Assembly (NCBI GenBank): GCA_035532075.1
Contig: DATKRV010000002.1
Span: 1 to 6,285, forward strand
DNA length: 6,285 nt
Direction: 5' to 3'
Origin: CAIVND01 sp035532075
GTDB taxonomy: Bacteria; Actinomycetota; Acidimicrobiia; Acidimicrobiales; Bog-793
The notes under the pieces were generated by a model. That model had not been told where the DNA came from. It worked only from the letters and a program-made list of their open reading frames with translations, and searched no databases. This document shows positions 1 to 5,581 of the stretch, piece after piece. The stretch's first letter is position 1. Each line of letters begins with the position of its first letter. Position numbers and translations under genes: made by a program.

Positions 1-2
1 GC

Positions 3-116
3 AACAACGACCGCTTTATTGCTCAGCGCCTTGCTCAGTTCGCCCTCGCCATCACGCTTGTCATCACCGTAAAGCTCGTGAAGTGGGCAGAACGTTGGCA
101 ACCTGTGCCCGCGTGA
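3..116 (+). CDS. C-terminal tail of an unidentified protein, cut by the window edge
   Basis: An open frame runs in from the left edge and stops at TGA 114-116, giving about 37 residues. The tail contains a hydrophobic stretch (LAITLVITVKLV) followed by KWAERW and ends in PVPA. The hydrophobic, basic tail right next to an IS110 element would fit the end of a DDE transposase, but I cannot assign a family. No start codon is visible, and the fragment is too short to exclude a chance frame. Between its stop and the IS110 transposase stop at 230 there is no other gene. Confidence 0.3.
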   Translation, partial: NNDRFIAQRLAQFALAITLVITVKLVKWAERWQPVPA

Positions 117-123
117 GGATGCC

Positions 124-180
124 TATTGGCGCGCGCTCTAAGGAGAAATACCCTCCCCTTGCATGAATATAGGCGCGCGC
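124..180. repeat. Direct repeat TAT(T/A)GGCGCGCGC, two copies
   Basis: TATTGGCGCGCGC at 124-136 and TATAGGCGCGCGC at 168-180 agree at 12 of 13 positions, with starts 44 bp apart. They lie between the left-edge gene tail and the IS110 transposase stop. They could belong to the terminal region of the left-hand element or to the right end of the IS110 element. GC-rich alternating runs also arise by chance, so no function is claimed. Confidence 0.35.
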
Positions 181-229
181 AACGAGGCCTTGGTCTGAGA
201 AGAACTGAAGTTGTCAGTGAGTTGTGGAG

Positions 230-1468
230 CTATGCGGCCTTCTCGATGACACTGACGTCGTAACCGAGCATCTCGATCCGTCGTGCGAGTCGCTTCGCCT
301 CGACGGCTGGATCATGACGACGGTTGAAGTAGTCAGCACCGGGATCTTCATAGAGCTGGCCGTTGCTGAGCAGATGCCAGATGGTAAACAGCATCGAGTT
401 GGCGACTGCAACACATGCCCTGTTTGATCCCCGCCGTCGTGCGATGCGGACATATTGTGCCGAGTAGTAACTGCCCTTTGTGTGTGCACCGGCCCGGGCG
501 GCTTCGACAAGCGCCCGTCGCAGCCATGGTGAACCATGACGCGTGCCCGCCGGTCGGCGTTTGCCTGCAGACTCATAGCTCGCCGGTGCGGCCCCCGCCC
601 AGGCACACAGCTGGCCGGGGCTTCCGAACCTCCTCATGTCTGCGCCGGTCTCGACGATGATCACCTCTGCGGTCGTTCTCGCAATCCCCGGGATCGAGGT
701 GACGATCGCGACCGCGGACTCAAAAGGGACAAGACGGGTGGTGATCTCCTTGGTGAGCGAGCCGATCGATTGGTCGAAGAAGTCGATGTGACCGATGATC
801 TGGCGACAGAGGATCGCGTGATGGGTGCCAAAGTGGCCCGACAGTGCCTCTTCGAGATGGGGGATCTTTACGCGCATCCTCCCCTTGGCCATCTCGGCGA
901 GCACCTTCGGGTTTCGCTCGCCGGCGATGAGCGCCTCGATGATCTTCCGTGACGACGCGCTCCACACCGAAGAGGCAACCGAGGTGATCTTCAGACCTGC
1001 ATCCTGCAGCGCCTTTTCGAGGCGCTGGATCTCCCGTGCTCTGGCGTCGACCTGGGTCCTTCGATACCTCGTCAGCTCACGCAGCTCGCGGATCTCTGGC
1101 GGTGGAACAAATGAGGGTCGCACCATCCCGTGCGCCGCAACATCGGCCAGCCACTCCGCATCGGACAGGTCACTCTTTCTGCCAGGTACGTTCTTCACGT
1201 GCTGCGCGTTGCACAGCCACAGCTCGTTAAACATCCCCTCCAAGGCGTAGTAGACACATCGCCAGTAGATCCCGGTTGCCTCCATCGCGACGGTTTCGAC
1301 CGAGGCGTCCGAGAGAAACGTCGCCAGTTCGAGAAGCCCTCTTCTCGTCGTCGCGAAGCTCTGTTTGGTCACCTCGACCTCACCGTCGGGATCGACAACG
1401 CGACAGCACGCGACAACAGTGTCTCTGTGTACGTCAAGGCCAGTAACACGGTCTCTGATTCGTTTCAT
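230..1468 (-). CDS. IS110-family transposase (DEDD RuvC-like plus Tnp domain)
   Basis: The protein catalyses cut-and-paste-like movement of its IS through a DEDD-type RuvC-fold active site plus a catalytic serine; in studied relatives (IS621) it is directed by a bridge RNA. From the ATG at 1468 it is 412 aa. The N-terminal domain shows GLDVHRD (D12), MEATG (E63) and KSDLSDAEWLAD (D100, D103), spaced like the IS621 catalytic residues. A helical, charged linker spans about 125-160. The C-terminal IS110/IS116/IS902 domain (about 255-345) carries SIPGIA, WAGAAP, then YESAGK with S300 as the probable catalytic serine, followed by LRRALVEAA. The frame opens earlier at GTG 1483, but ATG 1468 is preferred: GGAGGTGA (minus strand, 1481-1474) sits 5 nt before it. 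Length and domain order look complete, with no frameshift, so the element may be active. Confidence 0.93.
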   Translation of the reverse strand: MKRIRDRVTGLDVHRDTVVACCRVVDPDGEVEVTKQSFATTRRGLLELATFLSDASVETVAMEATGIYWRCVYYALEGMFNELWLCNAQHVKNVPGRKSDLSDAEWLADVAAHGMVRPSFVPPPEIRELRELTRYRRTQVDARAREIQRLEKALQDAGLKITSVASSVWSASSRKIIEALIAGERNPKVLAEMAKGRMRVKIPHLEEALSGHFGTHHAILCRQIIGHIDFFDQSIGSLTKEITTRLVPFESAVAIVTSIPGIARTTAEVIIVETGADMRRFGSPGQLCAWAGAAPASYESAGKRRPAGTRHGSPWLRRALVEAARAGAHTKGSYYSAQYVRIARRRGSNRACVAVANSMLFTIWHLLSNGQLYEDPGADYFNRRHDPAVEAKRLARRIEMLGYDVSVIEKAA

Positions 1469-1483
1469 CACCATCACCTCCAC

Positions 1484-1901
1484 TTGAGTTGTAAGGAGAT
1501 TGACGGGGAGAGAACCTGACGAAGCGAAATCTAGGGATCGTGCTCGAAGCGACAGTCGATGGTCCTCAAAGGTCTCCGCACCAGACTAACGACGCGCACT
1601 CAGCTGCAAGGAAAACTCGGTGACCACACCCGCCAACCATCGTCAGTATTTCATCGGTCGCAGGTGGGCGTCCAGGTCATAGGGACTAAAGAGTTAATGA
1701 CAACGTGAGAGAGCATGCAACACGTTTAGCATTCTTGAGAGAGCGAATCGTTTTGGTTGCGGTTGGCACCGTCAATCGTCCATACAACCGGATGCCGCGC
1801 AATCAGTAAGGATCGAGCACGTCCAGCCAATTTTCGACATTTCCGTCGACTTCTCTGCCCACTACGGGAACTTTTGTGCAAGGACCAGCCAACCGCGTCA
1901 T
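1484..1901. other. Gene-free stretch upstream of the IS110 transposase
   Basis: No start-to-stop gene with convincing protein character was found. It holds the candidate bridge-RNA stem-loop (1622-1678) and two copies of TGAGAGAGC (1706-1714 and 1736-1744, 30 bp apart). The left (transposase-upstream) end of the IS110 element should lie near 1680-1720. One plus-strand frame is stop-free from about 1704 to the TAA at 2069, but it has no start codon and no recognisable motif. Confidence 0.5.
1622..1678 (-). ncRNA. Candidate bridge-RNA stem-loop upstream of the IS110 transposase
   Basis: About 155-210 nt upstream of the transposase start, the minus strand folds into three stacked helices: GACC (1678-1675) with GGTC (1625-1622); CGCCCACC (1670-1663) with GGCGGGTG (1634-1627), having one G-U and one A-C; and ACCgAT (1658-1653) with ATGGT (1640-1636), having one bulge. 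The apical loop is 12 nt and the internal loops are asymmetric (4 nt against 1 nt). IS110-group elements encode their bridge RNA in this position, and its specificity loops are internal loops. I could not match guide segments to donor or target sequence, so the assignment rests on position and structure. Confidence 0.4.
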
Positions 1902-2057
1902 CTAATTGCTAGGGCCGATAACCTTGTCGAACGACGCGATCGCGGCATCCGAGATGACCTCGCAGACCTCTGTGTCAACCCGCTTGTCGCGGTATCTGCG
2001 CACTGTCGCGCTAAAACCTTTCCTTCGCAAAACCGCTCCGAGTCCCCCATAAACAAA
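1902..2057 (-). pseudogene. Possible C-terminal remnant of an unknown gene downstream of the MarR regulator
   Basis: A minus-strand frame opens after a stop near 2060 and ends at TAG 1904-1902, giving about 51 codons without an ATG start. Its tail reads like folded protein rather than noise (GFSATVRRYRDKRVDTEV, then CEVISDAAIASFDKVIGPSN), and third codon positions are mostly G or C. It lies on the same strand and just downstream of the MarR gene, so it could be the surviving end of a second gene in the same operon. The protein family is not recognised. A stop-free frame also exists on the opposite strand, so the call is weak. Confidence 0.25.
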
Positions 2058-2099
2058 CTGTCACCGTAAGTTAAATTACTTCTCAAAACTTCGATTTGA

Positions 2100-2570
2100 C
2101 TACAAGTCGTACAAACGCGTAAGCAATTCAAAGGCGTCATGTAGCAACTTGAGCTCGCCGTGATTAATGGATTCCAGGGATTCCGCAAGCGATGCTGAGC
2201 GACGCATACGACCCTTCTGAATCAGGCGACGACCGGCCGAAGTAGTCTTAATGACGCTCTGCCGGCCATCGTTTGGATTTTCCACTCGTTCAACGAACCC
2301 CCGATTTTCGAGTAGATCGACAACTCGGGTTACCGACGGCGGCGAAATCATTTCGCGTTTCGCGAGCGCGGACGGAGAAATAGAACCGGCATTGTTAAGA
2401 GTAGCGAGCGCAGCAATGTACGTATACCCTACGCCCAAATATTCAATCGAGTCTTCGGTCCAATCGGATCGCAACCTTCGACCAAGGCGCTCTACTATGT
2501 GTCGGAGCGCGTCTGCAAGTTGTTGCGCGTCTGGAACATCGGCTTCGCTCGTTGACAGCTTCGGATTCAT
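2100..2570 (-). CDS. MarR-family winged-helix transcriptional regulator
   Basis: A cytoplasmic DNA-binding repressor or activator, expected to work as a dimer. From ATG 2570 it is 156 aa, a normal length for the family. Residues 12-55 form the N-terminal dimerisation helices. The winged helix-turn-helix follows: the ALATLNN helix, SISPSALAKRE, then the recognition helix ISPPSVTRVVDLLENRG (75-91). The wing is FVERVENPNDGRQSVIKTTSAG, with the conserved D101, R103, T110 and G113. Helices to residue 156 complete the dimer interface. The frame also opens at TTG 2603, and AAAGGAG lies further upstream (2633-2627), but neither gives good start spacing. ATG 2570 itself has no clear Shine-Dalgarno, so the start is uncertain. 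The ligand and target genes cannot be told from the sequence. The divergent neighbour is only an IS3 remnant, and the gene behind it appears to be lost. Confidence 0.85.
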   Translation of the reverse strand: MNPKLSTSEADVPDAQQLADALRHIVERLGRRLRSDWTEDSIEYLGVGYTYIAALATLNNAGSISPSALAKREMISPPSVTRVVDLLENRGFVERVENPNDGRQSVIKTTSAGRRLIQKGRMRRSASLAESLESINHGELKLLHDAFELLTRLYDL

Positions 2571-2591
2571 TATGATGTTGGAGGTGTTCAC

Positions 2592-2608
2592 CGCGGTACA
2601 CAACCGCG
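2592..2608. promoter_or_regulatory. Candidate MarR operator, palindrome CGCGGT-N5-ACCGCG
   Basis: A perfect inverted repeat with 6-bp arms (2592-2597 and 2603-2608) and a 5-bp spacer lies 22 bp upstream of the MarR ATG. A second, overlapping inverted repeat, GTACA (2596-2600) and TGTAC (2612-2616), adds to the symmetry. MarR proteins commonly bind 16-20 bp palindromes in their own promoter, so autoregulation is inferred. If translation began at TTG 2603 the palindrome would overlap the start, which is a mild argument for the ATG at 2570. Confidence 0.38.
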
Positions 2609-2725
2609 CATTGTACGAACGATGCGCTCCTTTCTGTGCTTTTCGAACTAATTTCCGCCTGTTTTCTTAGGGGACAGGCGCTCGCAAAACTCATTAACAA
2701 TCAGACTACCATCTGGTCCAGCTCG

Positions 2726-2836
2726 GTCCTCGATTCTACGTCTTGGAAGGGTTGGCTCTTTCTTGCCACGGTCGTCGACGCTTACTCGCGTCGGGTGATT
2801 GGCTGGGCGATCGATAAACGCATGCGCGCATACTAA
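2726..2836 (+). pseudogene. IS3-family transposase (OrfB, rve integrase core) remnant
   Basis: The frame carries the region around the first catalytic aspartate of an IS3-type integrase core: LDSTSWKGWLFLATVVDAY followed by SRRVIGWAIDKRMRA. In intact proteins this block reads D-x-T-Y-(x)3-W-x-G-[WF]-L-[YF]-L-A-x-V-[IV]-D...SRR-V-[IV]-GW. Two residues after D-x-T appear deleted here. The frame ends at TAA 2834-2836, where several hundred residues of downstream sequence including the second Asp and the Glu should follow, and no N-terminal half or OrfA is present. It is a decayed fragment of about 35 codons. A frame upstream to ATG 2636 is open but unlike IS3 proteins. Confidence 0.75.
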
Positions 2837-3204
2837 TGCCGGCGCGTTCAACGATCACTGATGTGGAACGGCATGCCAAGTAGGGATAGATCTTTTCTTT
2901 TCTGGCGCGTCGAATAAGAGGTCGGGCATTGTGATGTTTACGGGCAGACGGTAGGGCCCAAGAATCAAGACTTGTTGCACTCACCATCGTGAGGTTAATT
3001 CGCCTTGACCTTGGGAGGCGGCTGCGACGCCTCTTCCCCGTGTTGTTTTGGTAGGGGACGAATAAGAGCTCGACCATGGCCTGGGACGAAGTAGATCGGC
3101 AAACCGTCACTCTGATATACGCGGATTGAAACCACAGGTCGGCGATGCGCAGGATGGTGCCCCTCACTAGAATCACGTTCCGGCAAGTTCCGGGGTCGCA
3201 TAAG
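2837..3204. other. Unassigned DNA flanking the group II intron (3' exon side)
   Basis: No recognisable gene. The best frame is minus-strand, ATG 3201 to TAA 2997-2995 (68 codons), and starts only 4 nt inside the 3' exon. It contains VSIRVYQSDGLPIYFVPGHG and ends in a Pro/Lys-rich tail. No Shine-Dalgarno is visible and I cannot place it in a family. If the intron entered an IS, this stretch may include that IS's terminal sequence, but no inverted-repeat partner was identified by eye. Confidence 0.4.
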
Positions 3205-3205
3205 G

Positions 3206-3240
3206 TGAGTAGCCGGGAGGAATCTCACCTCCCGGCGCTC
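3206..3240 (-). ncRNA. Group II intron domain VI with branch-point adenosine
   Basis: On the minus strand a 9-bp perfect stem, GCCGGGAGG (3236-3228) with CCTCCCGGC (3220-3212), encloses a 7-nt loop. A basal GAG (3240-3238) pairs with CTC (3209-3207), leaving A at 3210 unpaired on the 3' side. That is the expected branch-point position, 6-7 nt from the 3' splice site. The intron then ends in AC. Confidence 0.75.
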
Positions 3241-3243
3241 GCA

Positions 3244-3277
3244 GAACCCGACGTGACAGTCTCCCGTCATCGGGCTC
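3244..3277 (-). ncRNA. Group II intron domain V (catalytic hairpin)
   Basis: A 34-nt hairpin starts 6 nt after the maturase stop. The lower 8-bp stem is GAGCCCGA paired with TCGGGTTC, with one G-U and the AGC catalytic triad at 3276-3274. A 2-nt CG bulge follows on the 3' side. The upper stem is TGACGG paired with CTGTCA, capped by a GAGA (GNRA) tetraloop. Stem lengths, bulge and tetraloop all match the domain V consensus, so the ribozyme core looks intact. Confidence 0.93.
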
Positions 3278-3283
3278 CCACAA

Positions 3284-4609
3284 TCAGCTGTTGGTTGTCG
3301 AAACAAGCCACCAATGGACAAAGAGCCGGGGTTCACGCCGAATGACAGCATTGAGCCAAGCCCAAGCCTTTGTTGGCTTGCCCTTCAGACGTTTGAATTT
3401 GTGCATGGCCCATCGAACGAGGTGCTCGTTGATGCGCCGCACAAGGAAGCTCAACTCAGAGCGATAGAAGGCTCCGTAAAAGTTGATCCAGCCTCGGACC
3501 TGAGGATTGATCTCCTCAGCAAGGCTGGACAGGTCCGATCTGCTGCGACGCTTGAGGTGCCAGGCCCTGATCTGCTGGCCCTTTGCCCTCTTCGCACTGG
3601 CGCTCATCGCCGGAGAGAAGTTAACAAAATAGCCATGTCTGCCCTTGGCCATTCGACCCTGAAAGGTATAGCCGAGAAAATCAAAGCTGGTGTGCTCTGA
3701 TTCGCCCCGCCGATTCGCGTCCTTGCAGTACACGATCTTCGTCTTGTCCGGGTGTAACTCAAGTCCAAGCGACTCAAGTCGAATGGCGAGCGCAGCCAGT
3801 AGATATCGGGCCTGACGCTCGCTATCACAGTGGATAATTGCATCATCCGCGTAACGCTCCCATGAACAGCCCGGATGCTCCCGGACCAGCCACTTATCGA
3901 ACGCATAGTGCATGAACAGATTCGCCAACACCGGAGAGACCGGTGACCCCTGTGGAGTTCCCATATCCCGTTCTCGAAGTGTTCCGTCTTGCATCTGTAT
4001 CGGTGCTTTTAACCACCGTTCGATGTAGAGGAGAACCCAGCGTTCATCGGTGTGATGGGCAACCGCCTTTACCAATAGATCCCATGGAACGCTGTCAAAG
4101 AAAGCCCGGATGTCAAGATCGATCACCCAGTCTTTCTTCCAACAACGCTTTCGAGTTACCGCCAGAGCATCGAGGGCACTTCGCCCCGGACGATAGCCAT
4201 AACTGTCTTGGTGGAAGATCGGCTCAAGCTTTTCTTCCAGCAGCATCGCTGCTGCGGTTTGGGCAATTCGGTCTGCCACATTGGGCACACCGAGCGTCCG
4301 CACACCTGCTCCGTGGTCCTTCGGTATCTCGACGGCCCGCACCGGTCCGGGCATATAGCTGCCAGCGCTCATTCGGTTCCAGAGCTTGTAGAGGTTGTCT
4401 CTCTCGTTGCGCTCGAACTCGGTAATGCTGATCGCATCTACACCCGGTGCTCCTTTGTTGGACCGGACCTTCTCCCACGCCTGATAAATCAGGCGCTTGG
4501 ATATTTCAAACGACTTCACCTTCAACTTTGGATTGCCTGTCGGTTCCTCCCCCGTGGGGTTGACCGACAACCTCCCCTGATCTGCCCGACCCCTTTGCTC
4601 AAGCTCCAT
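3284..4609 (-). CDS. ltrA: Group II intron-encoded reverse transcriptase/maturase
   Basis: The protein binds its intron RNA, assists splicing as a maturase and copies the intron into DNA during retrohoming. From ATG 4609 it is 441 aa. RT motifs appear in order: SNKGAPGVD (about 50-58), RTLGVPNVADRIAQ (104-117), SYGYRPGRSALDA (136-148), motif A DLDIRAFFDSVP (164-175), GTPQGSPVSPVLANLF (217-232), the catalytic YADD (253-256), then LHPDKTKIVYC and FDFLGYTF. The maturase X/GIIM domain follows (about 361-410: INPQVRGWINFYG, YRSELSFLVRRINEHLVRWA). The protein ends soon after, so there is no HNH endonuclease; such introns usually prime from nascent DNA strands at forks. A longer frame to 4759 exists, but ATG 4609 has GAAGG 7 nt upstream and fits family length. 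The extra codons overlap intron RNA. Confidence 0.95.
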   Translation of the reverse strand: MELEQRGRADQGRLSVNPTGEEPTGNPKLKVKSFEISKRLIYQAWEKVRSNKGAPGVDAISITEFERNERDNLYKLWNRMSAGSYMPGPVRAVEIPKDHGAGVRTLGVPNVADRIAQTAAAMLLEEKLEPIFHQDSYGYRPGRSALDALAVTRKRCWKKDWVIDLDIRAFFDSVPWDLLVKAVAHHTDERWVLLYIERWLKAPIQMQDGTLRERDMGTPQGSPVSPVLANLFMHYAFDKWLVREHPGCSWERYADDAIIHCDSERQARYLLAALAIRLESLGLELHPDKTKIVYCKDANRRGESEHTSFDFLGYTFQGRMAKGRHGYFVNFSPAMSASAKRAKGQQIRAWHLKRRSRSDLSSLAEEINPQVRGWINFYGAFYRSELSFLVRRINEHLVRWAMHKFKRLKGKPTKAWAWLNAVIRREPRLFVHWWLVSTTNS

Positions 4610-4880
4610 TACAGAGCCTTCATCGCTACTGCGAGCCGGTCCGCCCCTGTGCCTCGCATCGGTACTCTGCTCCTCCCGGTTTCTCCCGATCGAAGTCCTC
4701 CCTCTTGCGGCCAGCGGGCAGACCTCGCCCATTTCAGCTGGCCACCGGTATCGAGACAACAGGTTCTCCTGTTCCCCGCCAGCGCCTGCGACGAGCTCAC
4801 GCCACCTTTACACCGGACACCATCAGGGCCACACACAGGCAGCTCCCTGATTGAGGGCACATAAACTTCGTGCCTTTGTC

Positions 4881-4903
4881 CCGAGACTGTAAGCCGACCT
4901 CGG
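4881..4903 (-). ncRNA. EBS1 hairpin of the group II intron
   Basis: On the minus strand CCGAG (4903-4899) pairs with CTCGG (4885-4881), presenting a 13-nt loop. Loop bases GCTTACA (4894-4888) can pair with TGCAAGC, the last seven bases of the proposed 5' exon (5167-5161), at six of seven positions (one A-C mismatch). EBS1 loops on domain I hairpins pair with the exon end to define the 5' splice site, so this also supports the intron start at 5160. Confidence 0.65.
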
Positions 4904-5187
4904 TTTCGATGCCATTGTTGTTTTTCTCGATGCGTCATCAGTGGTTCACTCACGTTCGTCTTCTCGTCGCACACCTGACCCGTTGATTGCGGGCCTTTTC
5001 CGCAGTCGCTTCCCACCCCGGCTCTTGACCGACATGACACTGCGGCAGTTTGGGATCTCCGCCTGCACGGCGAACCCGGAGGGCCGACCTCCATCACTGG
5101 CACGGCACGGTTCATGCTGTCGATCTTCTACATCGACATCACGTTCCTTTCAGGACACACGCTTGCAATTAAACGTCCGCCGCGCAG

Positions 5188-5544
5188 TCATGCTGTTTTT
5201 TTGATCACCGGATAACGAGTTTTCGGCGGTCTTGTTGTTCCTTTTGGTCGACCGGGTCCTGCCCGTGAGGGTTTTGGTGGATTGGCTGGAGTGCCAAGCG
5301 TTGCAGCAAGTTGACGAAACCCCCTTCGCACCCGTGTAGGGGTGAGCCTGTCCGATTCTCGAGGTCGCTCCCAGGGAAGACAAAGGTCACCAACACAGCT
5401 GCGCGCGTGACGCAGTTGTGTCAATACCGCGACGATGATCCACGTCCAGCGATCAGCCTGTTCGGGCGTACACAACGACGGTGTCGTCCATCCGAGCGTC
5501 TGTTTGGCGAATCGAAAATTGTGCTCATAATGTGGAATTCTGCA
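5188..5544 (-). pseudogene. Truncated actinobacterial DDE transposase, C-terminal part only
   Basis: An open frame from the stop TAA at 5547-5545 to TGA 5190-5188 (118 codons) keeps the last third of a DDE transposase. It shows EHNFRFAKQTLGWT, which I take as the final Glu/Lys block of the active site, then PEQADRWTWIIVAVLTQLR, LPWERP, LTPTRVRRGFRQL and a PSRAGPGRPKG tail. This string of motifs is characteristic of a widespread actinobacterial transposase group that I recall as NF041680. The catalytic aspartates and roughly the first two thirds are missing. Homology fades at about 5535-5544, inside the dyad at 5522-5553, so the truncation coincides with a likely recombination junction. A TTG at 5475 would give a 95-aa frame, but there is no reason to think it is expressed. 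Confidence 0.75.
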
Positions 5545-5553
5545 TTATGAGCA
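5522..5553. repeat. 32-bp dyad, candidate tyrosine-recombinase crossover site
   Basis: TGCTCATAATG (5522-5532) and CATTATGAGCA (5543-5553) are perfect 11-bp inverted arms. Between them lies a 10-bp spacer whose centre is GAATTC (5535-5540), sharing the same axis, so 28 of 32 positions are symmetric. Two 11-bp inverted arms around a short spacer is the form of tyrosine-recombinase core sites, although the spacer is a little longer than the usual 6-8 bp. It sits 133 bp upstream of a recombinase gene and at the point where the transposase remnant loses homology. Confidence 0.5.
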
Positions 5554-5581
5554 TTATGCGGCGTCGTCGATAATGCGGCGT
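5542..5581 (+). repeat. Short repeats of the ATTATGCGGCGT type beside the dyad
   Basis: GCATTATGA (5542-5550) is followed immediately by GCATTATGC (5551-5559). ATTATGCGGCGT (5553-5564) recurs as ATAATGCGGCGT (5570-5581), 11 of 12 identical and 17 bp apart. All share the ATTATG/ATAATG core of the dyad arms. Accessory arm-type binding sites for the adjacent recombinase are the likeliest reading. The repeats also mark the left end of the recombinase-bearing element. Confidence 0.45.

Larger units (their letters stand above)
190..1690 (-). mobile_element. IS110-family insertion sequence, borders approximate
   Basis: The element is defined by the intact IS110 transposase plus a structured noncoding segment upstream of it, which is the usual IS110-group arrangement (long noncoding left end, short right end). 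IS110 elements typically lack terminal inverted repeats and make no clear target duplication. I therefore cannot fix the ends by eye: 190 and 1690 are rough limits, the latter set just outside the stem-loop at 1622-1678. Confidence 0.45.
3205..5160 (-). mobile_element. Group II intron, full length, with encoded maturase
   Basis: A self-splicing ribozyme retroelement of about 1956 nt. The 5' end is set at GTGTG (minus strand, 5160-5156), matching the GUGYG consensus. The 3' end is set at AC (3206-3205) just after domain VI. Support comes from five features in the right order: the 5' consensus, an EBS1 hairpin loop at 4899-4885 that pairs with the exon, an intact reverse transcriptase in domain IV, canonical domain V directly behind it, and domain VI with a bulged A. 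The 5' region before the maturase start is about 551 nt, a normal size for domains I-III. The 5' exon end TGCAAGC lies 27 bp downstream of a truncated transposase. Confidence 0.85.

Noticed and set aside
536..1519. Several plus-strand open frames (for example 536-952, 825-1250 and 1130-1519) opposite the IS110 transposase.
   Set aside because: They are antisense shadows of a high-GC coding region, have no recognisable motifs, and lie opposite a protein with clear catalytic residues.
2552..2576. Plus-strand TTGACA and TATGAT resembling a promoter.
   Set aside because: The spacing is only 13 bp, it lies inside the start of the MarR gene, and there is no intact plus-strand gene for it to serve.
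2736..3176. A 146-codon minus-strand frame across the IS3 remnant and the intron flank.
   Set aside because: Its low-complexity, basic composition runs antisense to the clear IS3 block and matches no known protein pattern.
3284..4609. The reverse transcriptase as a retron, diversity-generating or defence-associated RT.
   Set aside because: The maturase X domain and the domain V/VI hairpins immediately downstream identify a group II intron.
4208..4864. A 218-codon plus-strand frame opposite the maturase.
   Set aside because: It is antisense to the conserved RT motifs and the domain I region, with no protein features of its own.
4970..4974. An alternative intron 5' end at a second GTGTG on the minus strand.
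   Set aside because: It leaves only about 365 nt for domains I-III and has no EBS1 match to the preceding bases, whereas the site at 5160 has both proper length and pairing.
4609..5115. A 168-codon minus-strand frame rich in Arg, Gly and Cys upstream of the maturase.
   Set aside because: It covers domains I-III of the group II intron. Its apparent conservation would come from RNA structure, including the EBS1 hairpin, rather than from a protein.
5542..5581. The short repeat cluster as a CRISPR array.
   Set aside because: Units are 9-12 bp with irregular spacing and no spacer-sized intervals; there are no cas genes.
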